Part shown: positions 43,654 through 52,783 of the stretch, in pieces | Position numbering within the stretch: the stretch's first letter is position 1 | Layout of the letters: every line of letters starts with the position of its first letter | Source: CAIMWS01 sp964409245 | GTDB taxonomy: Bacteria; Verrucomicrobiota; Verrucomicrobiia; Limisphaerales; UBA1319 | Length of the DNA stretch: 64,000 nt | Reading direction: 5' to 3' | Assembly: GCA_964409245.1 (NCBI GenBank) | Contig: CAYPCQ010000021.1 | Location: 22,661 to 86,660 of the forward strand | Translations under genes and position numbers: made by a program | The notes under the pieces: generated by a model | Seen by the model: only the letters and a program-made list of their open reading frames with translations | Database searches by the model: none | What the model was told of the DNA's origin: nothing

Positions 43654-44877
43654 ATGAAACATATATCCTTACCCCTTGGCGTCCTGGCCGGCGGCGCCCT
43701 TTGGTTTGGCGCCCTTAATCTCCCAGCCCAGGATTGGCCGCAATGGCGGGGCCCCAACCGGGATGGGAAAACCTCGCAATTCAACGTTCCGGAAAAATGG
43801 CCCGCGGCTTTGGCCCAGAAGTGGAAAACCACGGTGGGCACCGGCGACGCCACCCCGGCTTTGGTGGGTGATAAGCTGTATGTTTTCGCCCGGCAGGGCG
43901 CCGAAGAGATCAACCTCTGCCTGAATACCGCTGATGGCAAGGTAATCTGGCAGGAGAAATACGAAGCGCAGGCCGTCGGCGGCCCCGCCTCTTCGCATCC
44001 CGGACCGCGCAGCACTCCGGCGGTGGCGGAAGGCAAAGTGGTCACTTTGGGCGTGGGTGGAGTTCTGTCCTGCCTCGACGCCGCCAGCGGCAAGCTGGTC
44101 TGGCGCAAGGACGAATACCCCAAGGTGGTGCCCCGCTTTTTCACTTCCATGTCCCCGATCATCGTCGATGGCCTGGCCATCGCCCAGCTCGGCGGGCCAG
44201 GCAATGGGGGCATCTTGGCCTTTGATCTGGCCAGTGGAAACCTCAAGTGGAAGTGGACCGAGGAAGGCCCGGCCTACGCCTCCCCCGCCCTGCTGGCAGT
44301 GGACGGCGCCCGGCAAATCGTGACGCTCACGGAGAAAAGCGTGGTGGGCATCGCGGTGGCCAATGGCAAACTCTGCTGGCAAATCCCCTTTGCTCCCCAA
44401 GGCATGGCCTATAACGCCGCCACCCCGATCGTCGATGGCCAAAAGGTCATCTTCACCGGCCAGAACCGGGGGACCAAATCGTTCAAGGTCGAAAAACAAG
44501 GGGACGGCTTTGCCGCCAGGGAATTATGGGCTTCGCCGCTGGGTGCCCAGTTCAACTCCCCGGTTCTGAACAATGGTTTCCTTTATGGCATCAGCGACAA
44601 AGGCAATTTCTTCTGCCTCGACGCCCGGACGGGGCAAACCGCCTGGACCGATACCGTCAAGCGCGGGAATTACGGCGGCATGGTGGACGCCGGCTCGGCA
44701 ATCCTGGCCTTGCCCAACAACTCCGAACTGGTGGTTCTCAAACCGTCCAGCAAGCAATACGAGGAACTGGCCAAAACCAAAGTCGCCGAAACCCCCACCT
44801 TCGCCAGCCCGGTTCCTTCCGGCAAACGCCTGTTCATCAAGGATAAGGATTCCGTGACCTTGTGGGCCTTGGAATAG
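43654..44877 (+). CDS. secreted PQQ-type beta-propeller protein
   Basis: The 407-residue protein has a signal peptide (MKHISLPLGVLAGGALWFG, ending near PAQ). It opens with DWPQWRGPNRDGKTS, the standard start of this family, and runs through blades NTADGKVIWQEKY, DAASGKLVWRKDEYP, DLASGNLKWKWTEE and DARTGQTAWTDTV. The blades have no visible catalytic or haem-binding residues. Homologues with this opening are very abundant in Planctomycetota and Verrucomicrobiota. Function unknown. It appears monocistronic, with a 186-nt leader that contains only a weak CCCTC/GAGGG hairpin. Confidence 0.9.
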   Translation: MKHISLPLGVLAGGALWFGALNLPAQDWPQWRGPNRDGKTSQFNVPEKWPAALAQKWKTTVGTGDATPALVGDKLYVFARQGAEEINLCLNTADGKVIWQEKYEAQAVGGPASSHPGPRSTPAVAEGKVVTLGVGGVLSCLDAASGKLVWRKDEYPKVVPRFFTSMSPIIVDGLAIAQLGGPGNGGILAFDLASGNLKWKWTEEGPAYASPALLAVDGARQIVTLTEKSVVGIAVANGKLCWQIPFAPQGMAYNAATPIVDGQKVIFTGQNRGTKSFKVEKQGDGFAARELWASPLGAQFNSPVLNNGFLYGISDKGNFFCLDARTGQTAWTDTVKRGNYGGMVDAGSAILALPNNSELVVLKPSSKQYEELAKTKVAETPTFASPVPSGKRLFIKDKDSVTLWALE

Positions 44878-45175
44878 CCTGCTCCCTGTTTCAGGGGGCG
44901 CTTCCATCCCGGCGTTTTGCGCGGGCTGTCTTTCCGGTTGCCTCCGGGAAGCCAACCGATCAGCGTGAGGCAGTCGCCAGCGATAAGAATCGCCCCCCAA
45001 ACAAATCCTGGCCGTGTTCCTTGGAAGTGGGGAGGGAAGCGGTTGCGCCGCAGTTTTTTCGCAAGCCGCGAAGTGAATCATGAACATGCCTTTTAGGGGT
45101 CTATAAATGACGAAGGACGAATGTCTTGCGCAAAAAGATCCAGCCCAAACGACCGCCCCAGTTCCTGAACACGGC
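44878..45175. other. intergenic stretch, no gene seen
   Basis: No convincing ORF or RNA was seen here. Near its right edge CCTGA (45164-45168) and TCAGG (45176-45180) form a short stem before TTTTT, a weak possible terminator for the plus-strand PQQ gene that overlaps the pabA stop. Confidence 0.4.
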
Positions 45176-45745
45176 TCAGGTTTTTAATTCCAGGAAATTG
45201 CGCATGAGCTGGCGGCCGTGGTCGGTGAGGATGCTTTCCGGGTGGAACTGCACCCCCCAGATGGGGAATTGTTTGTGGCGCACCCCCATGACCTCTTTTT
45301 CGTCCGTTTCGGCGGTGATCTCCAGGCAGTCCGGCATGGTTTCCCGCTTGATGACCAGCGAATGATAACGGATGGCGTTGTATGGCGAAGGCAAGCCCGC
45401 GAACAAGTCTTTGCCGTTGTGATGGATGGGTGAAGTTTTGCCATGCATCATCCGGTAATTTTGGATGACCTCCCCGCCAAACACATGCCCAATGCACTGG
45501 TGGCCCAGGCAGACGCCGAAGACTGGCAGCTGCGGCCCGAACGTCCGGATGATTTCGTTGGATAAACCAGCTTCCCTGGGCGAACAGGGGCCGGGAGAAA
45601 CCAGGATCCGCTCCGGCCGCAGGGCGCGGATCTGCTCCAGGCTGATCTGGTCGTTGCGGAAGACTTTCAGTGCCACCTGCATTTCCCCCAGGTATTGGAC
45701 CAGGTTGTAAGTGAAAGAATCGTAATTATCGATGACCAGGATCAT
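45176..45745 (-). CDS. pabA: anthranilate/aminodeoxychorismate synthase glutamine amidotransferase subunit
   Basis: The 189-residue class I glutamine amidotransferase supplies ammonia for chorismate amination to anthranilate (TrpG) or aminodeoxychorismate (PabA). It starts with MILVIDNYDSFTYNLVQYLG; the oxyanion strand reads LVSPGPCSP, the nucleophile elbow VFGVCLGHQCIG, and the His-Glu pair VQFHPES near residue 170. The catalytic triad is complete. Whether it serves tryptophan or folate synthesis cannot be decided from this protein; the partner synthase subunit is not in the window. It lies 5 nt downstream of a conserved unknown gene and in the aroB operon. Confidence 0.93.
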   Translation of the reverse strand: MILVIDNYDSFTYNLVQYLGEMQVALKVFRNDQISLEQIRALRPERILVSPGPCSPREAGLSNEIIRTFGPQLPVFGVCLGHQCIGHVFGGEVIQNYRMMHGKTSPIHHNGKDLFAGLPSPYNAIRYHSLVIKRETMPDCLEITAETDEKEVMGVRHKQFPIWGVQFHPESILTDHGRQLMRNFLELKT

Positions 45746-45750
45746 AAACG

Positions 45751-46434
45751 TCAGTCTTTGGGAAGGCCGGCATCGGCCGCCGCGCTTTTCCCGGGCCGCT
45801 TGGGGGCCGGGGATTTTTTGCGGGCGGGCCGGAACAGCTCCAATTGCGGCTCTTTGAGATAATCGTAAGTCTTGAGGATGCGGATCACCTGGAGCACGTC
45901 GGATTTCTGGTAGCTGCGGTCCTCCTCGGTGTAGGCCAGCAAGTCCTTGAGGATGGCGCTGAATTGGATGACCGCGTCGATGCCGCCCGCCTTGAGCAGT
46001 TGCACGCTCTGTTCGCGGGCGGGGTTGTTCTGCGGCAGCATGGAGAGCACCAGGATTTTCCGCACCGGTTCCTGGGCGCCAAACACCCGCCCCACGGAGG
46101 CCGCCGTGGCGCTTTCCGCGAAACGGAAAATCTCCGGATTGTGATGAAAAACCGAGGGGCCAAAGGTCTCGTTGTGCCAGGGCCGCACCGCCACCACGGC
46201 CCGGCTGATGCCCGCCAGATCCGCCGCGGACAGGATGAATGGCAAATCCAGCTTCACTGGCGCCGCGCCATCCGGCCCGGCGGCGGGCTGGACCACGGCG
46301 GCGGGATTATAAATGTAAAAATCGATCTCCTCGTCCTGGGTGGGATTGAGCGCCATGTATTTCCGCTGCTGCCGCACGAAAAACCCGTGCAGCTCGAAGA
46401 ATTCCCGGACCATGGTTTCGCTGACGGCCGACAT
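45751..46434 (-). CDS. uncharacterised protein in the aroB-pabA operon
   Basis: The 227-residue soluble protein is of no recognised family. The ATG at 46434 is 2 nt after the aroB stop, and pabA starts 5 nt after it ends. The N-terminal half contains REFFELHGFFVRQQRKYM and DEEIDFYIYNP, which resembles the start of a restriction-endonuclease-like fold, though no catalytic D...ExK set can be confirmed. The middle has VVAVRPWHNETFGPSVFHHN and the C-terminus is basic and Pro-rich (ARKKSPAPKRPGKSAA). Its place between two chorismate-pathway genes is intriguing, but I infer no function. Confidence 0.7.
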   Translation of the reverse strand: MSAVSETMVREFFELHGFFVRQQRKYMALNPTQDEEIDFYIYNPAAVVQPAAGPDGAAPVKLDLPFILSAADLAGISRAVVAVRPWHNETFGPSVFHHNPEIFRFAESATAASVGRVFGAQEPVRKILVLSMLPQNNPAREQSVQLLKAGGIDAVIQFSAILKDLLAYTEEDRSYQKSDVLQVIRILKTYDYLKEPQLELFRPARKKSPAPKRPGKSAAADAGLPKD

Positions 46435-46436
46435 GC

Positions 46437-47531
46437 TCAAGCCCCCCCCAAACCATCCAATACTTCAGCGATCATGGCCTCGGGAACCGACTGCCCCCCG
46501 GCCACCTTGCTAAGTCTGCTGGCCAGCACAAACCGCACGATCCCGCTGGCCACCTTTTTATCGGATTTCATGGCGGAGAACAGACGCTCCCGCTGGGGCC
46601 GGTTCAACCGGATGGCCACCGGCAACCCAGTCTTTCTCAGCAGGGCCTCGATGCGGCTGGCGTCCGCCTCCGCCAGCCCCAGGAGCCGGGTGGAGAGCCG
46701 GGCGGCCGCCACCTGGCCGATCGCGATGGCCTCGCCGTGGAGGTATTTGCCATATCCGGCGATGGCCTCGATGGCGTGGCCGATGGTATGGCCAAAATTG
46801 AGGATCACCCGCAAGCCGCTCTCGGTTTCATCCTGTCCCACCACTTCCGCCTTGATCTCGCAGCACCGGGCAATGACCGGCGCCAGGGCCGGGAGGTCGC
46901 AGGCGAGCAGGCGCGGCATGTTCTTCTCAAGCCGGGCAAACAGGCTGGCATCGAAAATGATGCCATACTTGATGACTTCCGATAATCCCGCCCGCAGCTC
47001 CCGGATGGGCAGCGTGGACAAGGTGGACAAGTCGCACAATACCAGGCGCGGCTGGTAAAAAGCGCCCACCAGGTTTTTGCCCGCCTTGAGGTTCACGCCC
47101 ACCTTGCCGCCCACCGAGCTATCCACCTGGGCCAGCAGGCTGGTGGGCACCTGGACAAAGGCGACGCCCCGCAGGTAAGTCGCGGCCACGAAGCCCGCGA
47201 GATCGCCCACCACGCCCCCGCCCAAAGCCACCACGAACGAGTTGCGCTCCAGGCGCTCCGCAGCCAGCCGGTCATAACAGGCTTGCACCGTGCGCAGGTT
47301 CTTGGATGCCTCCCCGGCGGGAATGCTCACCGTGGCGGCCTCAAATCCCGCCTTCTGGAGCGACTCCACCGCCCGGGCCCCGTAAAGCGGGCCCACGTTG
47401 GAATCCGTGAGGATGATGCCCCGGCGCCCCAGCTTCAGCCGGGCGCATTCGGAACCCAGCCGCTGCAGCAAACCGGGACCGATGAAAATATCATAGCTCC
47501 GGCTTCCGAGTGGCACCTGGACCGTGCGCAT
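46437..47531 (-). CDS. aroB: 3-dehydroquinate synthase
   Basis: The 364-residue NAD- and Zn-dependent enzyme turns DAHP into 3-dehydroquinate, the second shikimate-pathway step. Characteristic motifs are ALGGGVVGDLAGFVAATY, the NAD-binding loop PTSLLAQVDSSVGGKVGVN, GAFYQP, and the metal-ligand segments LSEVIKYG (Glu) and NFGHTIGHAIE (His). Length is normal. The start is 3 nt after greA, so greA, aroB, the unknown gene and pabA are likely one transcript. Confidence 0.97.
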   Translation of the reverse strand: MRTVQVPLGSRSYDIFIGPGLLQRLGSECARLKLGRRGIILTDSNVGPLYGARAVESLQKAGFEAATVSIPAGEASKNLRTVQACYDRLAAERLERNSFVVALGGGVVGDLAGFVAATYLRGVAFVQVPTSLLAQVDSSVGGKVGVNLKAGKNLVGAFYQPRLVLCDLSTLSTLPIRELRAGLSEVIKYGIIFDASLFARLEKNMPRLLACDLPALAPVIARCCEIKAEVVGQDETESGLRVILNFGHTIGHAIEAIAGYGKYLHGEAIAIGQVAAARLSTRLLGLAEADASRIEALLRKTGLPVAIRLNRPQRERLFSAMKSDKKVASGIVRFVLASRLSKVAGGQSVPEAMIAEVLDGLGGA

Positions 47532-47534
47532 AAA

Positions 47535-49472
47535 CTACGCGGTGGCCGGGGATTGCGAATCCTGGGTGGCGGGTGTTTCCGGGGTCATGGGCGCCGCTGC
47601 GGCCGGCGCCGGGGCCACACTGGCCAGTTCCAGCGGCGCGATGGCGTCGATCCGGATTTTTTTCCGATGCCCCTCCAGCTCCACTTCGAGGACATCCCCC
47701 GCCTTGTGGTTCAATACCGCCTGCCCCACCGGGCTGAGGTAGCTGATGATCCCTTTATCCACATCGGTATCCCAGGCGCCCATGATGGAATACGTATCCA
47801 ACTGGCCAGTTTCCTGGTCCGCCACCGTGATGCGCGTGCCGATGCTCACCGTTTCCGTGCTCACGTTTTCAAAGGACATCCCGCGGGCCTGGCCAAGCTG
47901 GACTTCCAATTCGCCCTTCCGGCGCATGAGGATTTTTTGCATCTCCTTGGCGGCCTTGAACTCGGCGTTTTCGCGCAGGTCGCCGTAGCCGCGGGCGATG
48001 GCGATTTCCCTTGAGTTGCCGGGTATTTTCCTATGCACCAGGTCGTTGTATTCGTGTTTGCGGCGCTCCAGGCTGTCCCAGGAAACAATCAGCGTGGTTT
48101 CCTGTTTGCTGTGCGGGTCACCCGAGATCAGCGGCTGGATGGCGGGGAAAATCTTCACGATCCGCGCCAGCAGCGAGCGTTTGTCCATGTCGTCGAAGCT
48201 GGGGGACAACTTCAAGGTGCGGGTGAGATCCTTCACCACGTCAATATCCGCCGTCCGGATCAATTCCCCCAGGAGGTCGTGTTCGTCCAGGATGAAATCG
48301 CGCAGCTTGTTGCTCCTTTTCTCATTGAACTGGTCGCGTTCAATGGCCGAGAGCATGGCCCGGAACACATCCGGACCCAGGATGTCCGCGAAAGCCTCGT
48401 TGCGCTCCTTGGTGGTTTTTTTCATTTCCCGGGCGAGCCACTGCGCCAGCCAAAGCAGCAGATCGCTGCCGGCCTGGTGCTGCGTGATGAGGCGGGCCAG
48501 GCAGGCTTTGAGCGGTTCCTGCTTGCCGCTGTGGATCAAGAGATTAACCGCCTCGCCGCAAACCCGCGTGGGGATGGAGTTGAGCCCCTCCAGCAGCGCG
48601 TCCCCCCAGGCTTCCGGGTTGGCCGACTGGAAGGATTCCAAGGCCGCTTTGTGCTTGCCGCTGGACATTTGGTCGATCTGCGCCAGCGGCGGATTCTGCA
48701 CCCAGATATCCCTGGGCACGATCTCCCCCTCGAGGTGTGGCAGGCCAACCTTTTCCCGCAGCTCTTCCCGCACAAAAATCGCTTCCAAAGCCAGGAATGA
48801 CTGGGTGCGCTGGTGGGACTTGATTTCCAGGTTGAGCTGGCGGACCGCCTCCTCCATCGTCGCTTTGGGATCCTGCAAGTCGCCCAGGGACCGGATCAGC
48901 TCCGGCGCCAGGTTCAGGCGCGCCCTGAGGCCCTTGGCATCCCGGAACTCGCCCAGCAACCGATCCTGAAGGGAGATTTCCACATCCTGATAGGTGATGA
49001 GCTCGTTTTTCTTGGTGGGGATTTTGAAATGCCCGTCCTTTTTCAGCTCATGCCGGGCTTCCTCCCACCATTTTTTCCAATCGGCCGTGATCACGTCCGG
49101 CACTAAAGATTGCTGGATCTGCTCCAGGGTGGCTTTGCCGCCGTAGCTGTTAAGCACCAGTTTGATCAGGTCCAAGTGGTTCACCGCCACCTGTTTTTGC
49201 AGGCCGGCCAAATCGGTGGCTTTGCGGGCCAGGATGTGGTCTTTGGGGATCGGCTTTAAAGACTCCGCCGCAAAAGCCAGATCCATGGAATGCCCCGGCT
49301 TGGATGGAAAATCGATCTGGAAACGGCTGAAAACGGTGTCCACGCTGGTGATTTTTCCAAAACCCCAACTCTTGTGAACGCAATAACCACACTGCGCCAA
49401 ACGCACCAGAGGTTCCACATGGGATCGGGTGATTTTGCCTGCCGCGACTAATTTTTCGAATTCTTCTTTCAT
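47535..49472 (-). CDS. greA: GreA transcription elongation factor with a ~480-residue N-terminal extension
   Basis: The protein is 645 residues from the ATG at 49472; an upstream ATG at 49502 would leave just 12 nt before rsmB, so the inner one is preferred. The last 160 residues are a full GreA: coiled coil GYGDLRENAEFKAAKEMQ, which carries the acidic tip that reaches into RNA polymerase, then the FKBP-like domain GIISYLSPVGQAVLNHKAGD. Residues 1-480 are a helical extension (for example KKNELITYQDVEISLQDRL). Chlamydial GreA has a similar long extension. It stimulates transcript cleavage in backtracked RNA polymerase; the extension's role is unknown. aroB follows 3 nt later. Confidence 0.88.
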   Translation of the reverse strand: MKEEFEKLVAAGKITRSHVEPLVRLAQCGYCVHKSWGFGKITSVDTVFSRFQIDFPSKPGHSMDLAFAAESLKPIPKDHILARKATDLAGLQKQVAVNHLDLIKLVLNSYGGKATLEQIQQSLVPDVITADWKKWWEEARHELKKDGHFKIPTKKNELITYQDVEISLQDRLLGEFRDAKGLRARLNLAPELIRSLGDLQDPKATMEEAVRQLNLEIKSHQRTQSFLALEAIFVREELREKVGLPHLEGEIVPRDIWVQNPPLAQIDQMSSGKHKAALESFQSANPEAWGDALLEGLNSIPTRVCGEAVNLLIHSGKQEPLKACLARLITQHQAGSDLLLWLAQWLAREMKKTTKERNEAFADILGPDVFRAMLSAIERDQFNEKRSNKLRDFILDEHDLLGELIRTADIDVVKDLTRTLKLSPSFDDMDKRSLLARIVKIFPAIQPLISGDPHSKQETTLIVSWDSLERRKHEYNDLVHRKIPGNSREIAIARGYGDLRENAEFKAAKEMQKILMRRKGELEVQLGQARGMSFENVSTETVSIGTRITVADQETGQLDTYSIMGAWDTDVDKGIISYLSPVGQAVLNHKAGDVLEVELEGHRKKIRIDAIAPLELASVAPAPAAAAPMTPETPATQDSQSPATA

Positions 49473-49514
49473 ATCAATGAGCGCCTGCAAATAATAGCCC
49501 ATTATTAGTACCGC

Positions 49515-50822
49515 ATGAGCGAATTAAAACCAAGAGAAATTGCCGCAAAGGTGTTAACGGACCGTTTGGATCCTCAGGATTTTCTGGAAACCAGCCTCGA
49601 CAAGGCCTTCCTGGAACATCCCGTGGCACCCGTGGACCGCCGCTTTATCCAGGAGTTGGTTTACGGCGTAGTCCGCTGGCAGCTGGCGCTGGACCATCTG
49701 ATCAGCCTCAAAGCCAATCAAGCCGAGGTATCCGCGCCGGCTAAAGTGCTGCTGCAAATGGCTCTTTACCAGCTATTTTGGCTGGATCGCGTGCCCGATT
49801 ACGCAGCCGTGAATGAAACCGTGGAGGCCGCCAAAAACCTGGGCCTGACCTCGCAAACGGGTTTCCTCAACGCCGTGCTCCGTAATTATTGCCGCGAGGA
49901 GGCCGAAACCCAAAAGCTGCTGGAGGACTTGAAAAAATCGCAGCCGGCCCTCGGGCACGCCCATCCGCATTGGCTCTGGAAACGCTGGCACAACCGCTGG
50001 GACGCGGAGAAAACCGTGGCCCTGATGCGCTGGAACAACACCCCGCCCCCGACTTTTGCCCGTATCAATTCCCTCAAAATTGACCCCGTCACCCTCACCG
50101 CCCGCTGGCGGCGGGAGGGGGTTGAGTTCCAGGAGCGCGAGTGGGACTGGACGGGCGACAAACTGGTTTACGAGCTGCTCAAGCACCCGCCTCTGGCCGA
50201 GCTGGCCAGCCATCAGGACGGCTTCTTTTACATCCAGGATCCCAGCACGCTGCTGGCCGTGCAGGCCCTCGGGCTGAAGCTGGGCGAATCCGTCCTCGAC
50301 GCCTGCGCCGCCCCGGGCGGCAAGACCACTTTCATCGCCCAGCGCCTGCAAAACCAAGGCCGGGTGGTGGCCCACGACATCCAGCGGGAACGCCTCCAGC
50401 TGGTGCGCGATAACTGCGAGCGCTTGGATGCCCACTGCGTGACCATCAGCAAAGGGGATTCCCTGCCCGCCATCACCACCCGGCCCATTTATGACAAAAT
50501 CCTCGCCGACACCCCCTGCTCCAATACCGGGGTGATGCGCCGCCGGATCGAGCTGCGCCACCGCCTGCGCGAGGAGGATTTCACCCGGCTGCAGGCCACC
50601 CAGCTGGGGCTTTTGAATCGCCTGGCTTCCCTCGTGAAACCGGGGGGGGCCATGGTTTACAGCACCTGCAGCCTGGAGCCTGAGGAAAACCAGGTGGTCG
50701 TGACCCAATTCCTCACTTCCCGGAAAGATTTCGTCCGCGAATTCGAGCGGCAGCTGCTGCCTTTCAACGACGGCGTGGATGGGGCCTACGTCGCCCGTTT
50801 GCGGAAAAAGGATCGTCCGTGA
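49515..50822 (+). CDS. rsmB: 16S rRNA (cytosine967-C5)-methyltransferase
   Basis: The 435-residue enzyme has an N-terminal NusB-like domain (about 1-140: REIAAKVLTDRLDPQDFLE, HPVAPVDRRFIQELVYGVVR) and a C-terminal Rossmann methyltransferase. SAM-binding is at LDACAAPGGKTTFIAQ, one catalytic Cys is in ADTPCSNTGVMRR, and the other is in VYSTCSLEPEENQ. This two-domain layout distinguishes RsmB from RsmF. It is divergent from greA with about 40 nt between start codons. Its TGA overlaps the GTG start of the IMPase gene. Confidence 0.95.
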   Translation: MSELKPREIAAKVLTDRLDPQDFLETSLDKAFLEHPVAPVDRRFIQELVYGVVRWQLALDHLISLKANQAEVSAPAKVLLQMALYQLFWLDRVPDYAAVNETVEAAKNLGLTSQTGFLNAVLRNYCREEAETQKLLEDLKKSQPALGHAHPHWLWKRWHNRWDAEKTVALMRWNNTPPPTFARINSLKIDPVTLTARWRREGVEFQEREWDWTGDKLVYELLKHPPLAELASHQDGFFYIQDPSTLLAVQALGLKLGESVLDACAAPGGKTTFIAQRLQNQGRVVAHDIQRERLQLVRDNCERLDAHCVTISKGDSLPAITTRPIYDKILADTPCSNTGVMRRRIELRHRLREEDFTRLQATQLGLLNRLASLVKPGGAMVYSTCSLEPEENQVVVTQFLTSRKDFVREFERQLLPFNDGVDGAYVARLRKKDRP

Positions 50823-51604
50823 AACAAACCCTGGAGGAATGCGCGCGCGTGGCCGGTGAAATCCTGCGCCGGCATTTCGGAGGCGCCCTTTCCTGGCGTG
50901 AGAAAGAAAACCCCAGCAGCATCGTGACCGAGGCCGACCTGGCTTCCGAACGTGCGATCCTGGAAATCCTGGACCGCCGTTTTCCCGGCGACAGCATCCT
51001 GGCGGAGGAAAGCGGCCACCGGCCGGGAAAATCCGGAATCACCTGGGTGATTGACCCCTTGGACGGCACCTCCAATTTCGCCGCCGGCCTGCCTTGGTTC
51101 GGCGTTTTGCTGGCCGTGCTCAAAGACGCCGAGCCGATACTCGGCGCGCTGTATCTGCCCCTGGAGGACCGCCTCTACCTCGCCGAGTCCGGCCAGGGAA
51201 CCTGGCGCAACGGGGAGCGGCTGCACCTGTCGGAGGCATCCAGCTTGCGCCGGGAACTGTGCGCTTACGGCATGGATGCCTGCGCCGATGAACACCAATT
51301 GCAGCGCCAAGCCCTGATGATGGCCCGCCTCCTGAACCGGGTGCGCAACCTCCGCGCCACCAACAGCCTGGTGGACGCTGCGTTCACCTTGGATGGCTGC
51401 CTGGGGGGCTTCATCAACCACCACTGCAAAATCTGGGATATCGCCGCCACCAAACTCCTGTTTCGGGAAGCCGGTGGCATCCTGGCCGATTTCGCGGGCC
51501 GGGAAATCCAATTTGACCTGGGCGCCGATGCCTGCCAGCGCAGCTACCAGGTCATCGGGTCCAGCCGCCATCTGCTGCCCCAGATCCTCGACGCCCTGGG
51601 TTGA
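50819..51604 (+). CDS. inositol monophosphatase family protein
   Basis: The 261-residue Mg2+-dependent phosphatase shows the family motifs DSILAEESG (metal 1), WVIDPLDGTSNFAAGLPWFG (metals 1 and 2) and KIWDIAATKLLFREAGG near the C-terminus. Substrates in this family include inositol-1-phosphate, other sugar phosphates and PAP, so the exact one is not given. It starts with GTG overlapping the rsmB stop (GTGA), implying coupled translation. It ends before the rplI terminator, which lies on the opposite strand. Confidence 0.92.
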   Translation: MKQTLEECARVAGEILRRHFGGALSWREKENPSSIVTEADLASERAILEILDRRFPGDSILAEESGHRPGKSGITWVIDPLDGTSNFAAGLPWFGVLLAVLKDAEPILGALYLPLEDRLYLAESGQGTWRNGERLHLSEASSLRRELCAYGMDACADEHQLQRQALMMARLLNRVRNLRATNSLVDAAFTLDGCLGGFINHHCKIWDIAATKLLFREAGGILADFAGREIQFDLGADACQRSYQVIGSSRHLLPQILDALG

Positions 51605-51633
51605 CAAAGCCTTTTGCAGGCGATGGGTGAAAT

Positions 51634-51660
51634 GAAAAAGCACGCCTCGGAGGCGTGCTT
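51634..51660 (-). terminator. rho-independent terminator of the rplI operon
   Basis: AAGCACGCCT (51638-51647) pairs with AGGCGTGCTT (51651-51660) around a CGG loop. On the minus strand the stem is followed by TTTTTCATTTC. It ends the prs-to-rplI operon and faces the IMPase gene. Confidence 0.88.
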
Positions 51661-51686
51661 CGCAAAATGATGGGGCATTGAGCCGC

Positions 51687-52244
51687 CTACCTGCGTCCTT
51701 CGCCACGGCGTTCGCCGCGGGGACCACGCCGGCCTTCTTCCTTGGATTCTGCCGCCGGTTTTGGCGCTTCGGGAGCGGGCTGCTGGGACTCGGTGCTTTC
51801 GATATGCAGCTTCAGCTTCCCGATCACCTCGGAATGCAGGCGCAATTCCACTTCGTGATCGCCGAGCGTGCGAATGGGCTTCTCCATGTGGATTTTCCGC
51901 TTGTCGAGCGTGACATCGTAAAGATGCTTCAATTCGTCGGCGATGGTGCCGGCGGTGACCGATCCGAACATCTTTTCGCCCTCGCCGCTTTTCACGGTGA
52001 GGTTCAAAGTCAGCTTGGACAAGGTCTTGGCCAGCTCGGTCATGGTGTTCAGCTCATGGGCCTCGCGCTCGCCGCGGCGGCGCCGCAGCGATTCCAGACG
52101 GCGCTTATTAGCGGCAGTCAGCGGGATGGCCAGGCGTTGCGGAAACAGGAAATTGCGGGCATAACCGGCCGCAACCTTCACGTGATCCGATTCGGCTCCC
52201 AAGCCAACCACATTTTCAGTTAAGATGATATCTACTTTCGGCAT
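51687..52244 (-). CDS. rplI: 50S ribosomal protein L9
   Basis: The 185-residue ribosomal protein has the L9 N-terminal domain (MPKVDIILTENVVGLGAES, then GYARNFLFPQRLAIP), the connecting helix rich in R and E, and the C-terminal domain ending near LKLHIES at about residue 150. It binds 23S rRNA domain V near the L1 stalk. The last 35 residues are a Pro/Glu/Arg-rich tail (RRGPRGERRGEGRR) not found in most L9 proteins. It is the last gene of the operon, 43 nt after ssb. No rpsR lies between them. Confidence 0.96.
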   Translation of the reverse strand: MPKVDIILTENVVGLGAESDHVKVAAGYARNFLFPQRLAIPLTAANKRRLESLRRRRGEREAHELNTMTELAKTLSKLTLNLTVKSGEGEKMFGSVTAGTIADELKHLYDVTLDKRKIHMEKPIRTLGDHEVELRLHSEVIGKLKLHIESTESQQPAPEAPKPAAESKEEGRRGPRGERRGEGRR

Positions 52245-52287
52245 AATAAATAGGATTTGATGTTTTTAGCGGGTAAAGTGATTTGTT

Positions 52288-52758
52288 TTAAAACGGCACA
52301 TCGTCGTCTTCCGGGGGCATTTCATCGGCCGGGCGGGCGGGTGGCGGTGGCGCGGCGGGAGCGGCGCTGGGGGGCTGCCGCACGGGCGCGGAAACCGGGG
52401 CCGCCGCGTCTTCAGCCGGGCGGTTGCCGGAATCGACAAACTGGAAGGACTCCAGCACCACCGTCAGCTTGGACCGCTTCTGGTTGGTCTGCTTGTCCTC
52501 CCAAGAGTCCAGCTTCAACCGCCCTTCGATGAACACCGGGCGCCCCTTCTTGAGGTATTGGCTCACCACCTCGGCCTGGCGGCCGAAGGCATCGACATCC
52601 ACAAAGGTTACCTCCTCCTTGCTGGCCCCCGACTCATCCCGCCAGGAGCGGTTGATAGCCATGCCCAGCTTGGCGATGGCCATGCCCTTGGGCGTGTAGC
52701 GCAACTCGGGGTCGCGCGTCAGGTTGCCCAGAAGAAACACTTTGTTGAAGTTGCCCAT
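52288..52758 (-). CDS. ssb: single-stranded DNA-binding protein
   Basis: The 156-residue OB-fold protein covers about residues 1-105 (NKVFLLGNLTRDPELRYTPKG, KGRPVFIEGRLKLDSWEDK). A Pro/Ala-rich linker leads to the acidic tip PEDDDVPF that recruits repair and replication partners. It coats single-stranded DNA as a tetramer. It is placed between rpsF and rplI as in most bacteria. Confidence 0.96.
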   Translation of the reverse strand: MGNFNKVFLLGNLTRDPELRYTPKGMAIAKLGMAINRSWRDESGASKEEVTFVDVDAFGRQAEVVSQYLKKGRPVFIEGRLKLDSWEDKQTNQKRSKLTVVLESFQFVDSGNRPAEDAAAPVSAPVRQPPSAAPAAPPPPARPADEMPPEDDDVPF

Positions 52759-52783
52759 ACGCCCACGAGGTATGTGTTGTATT

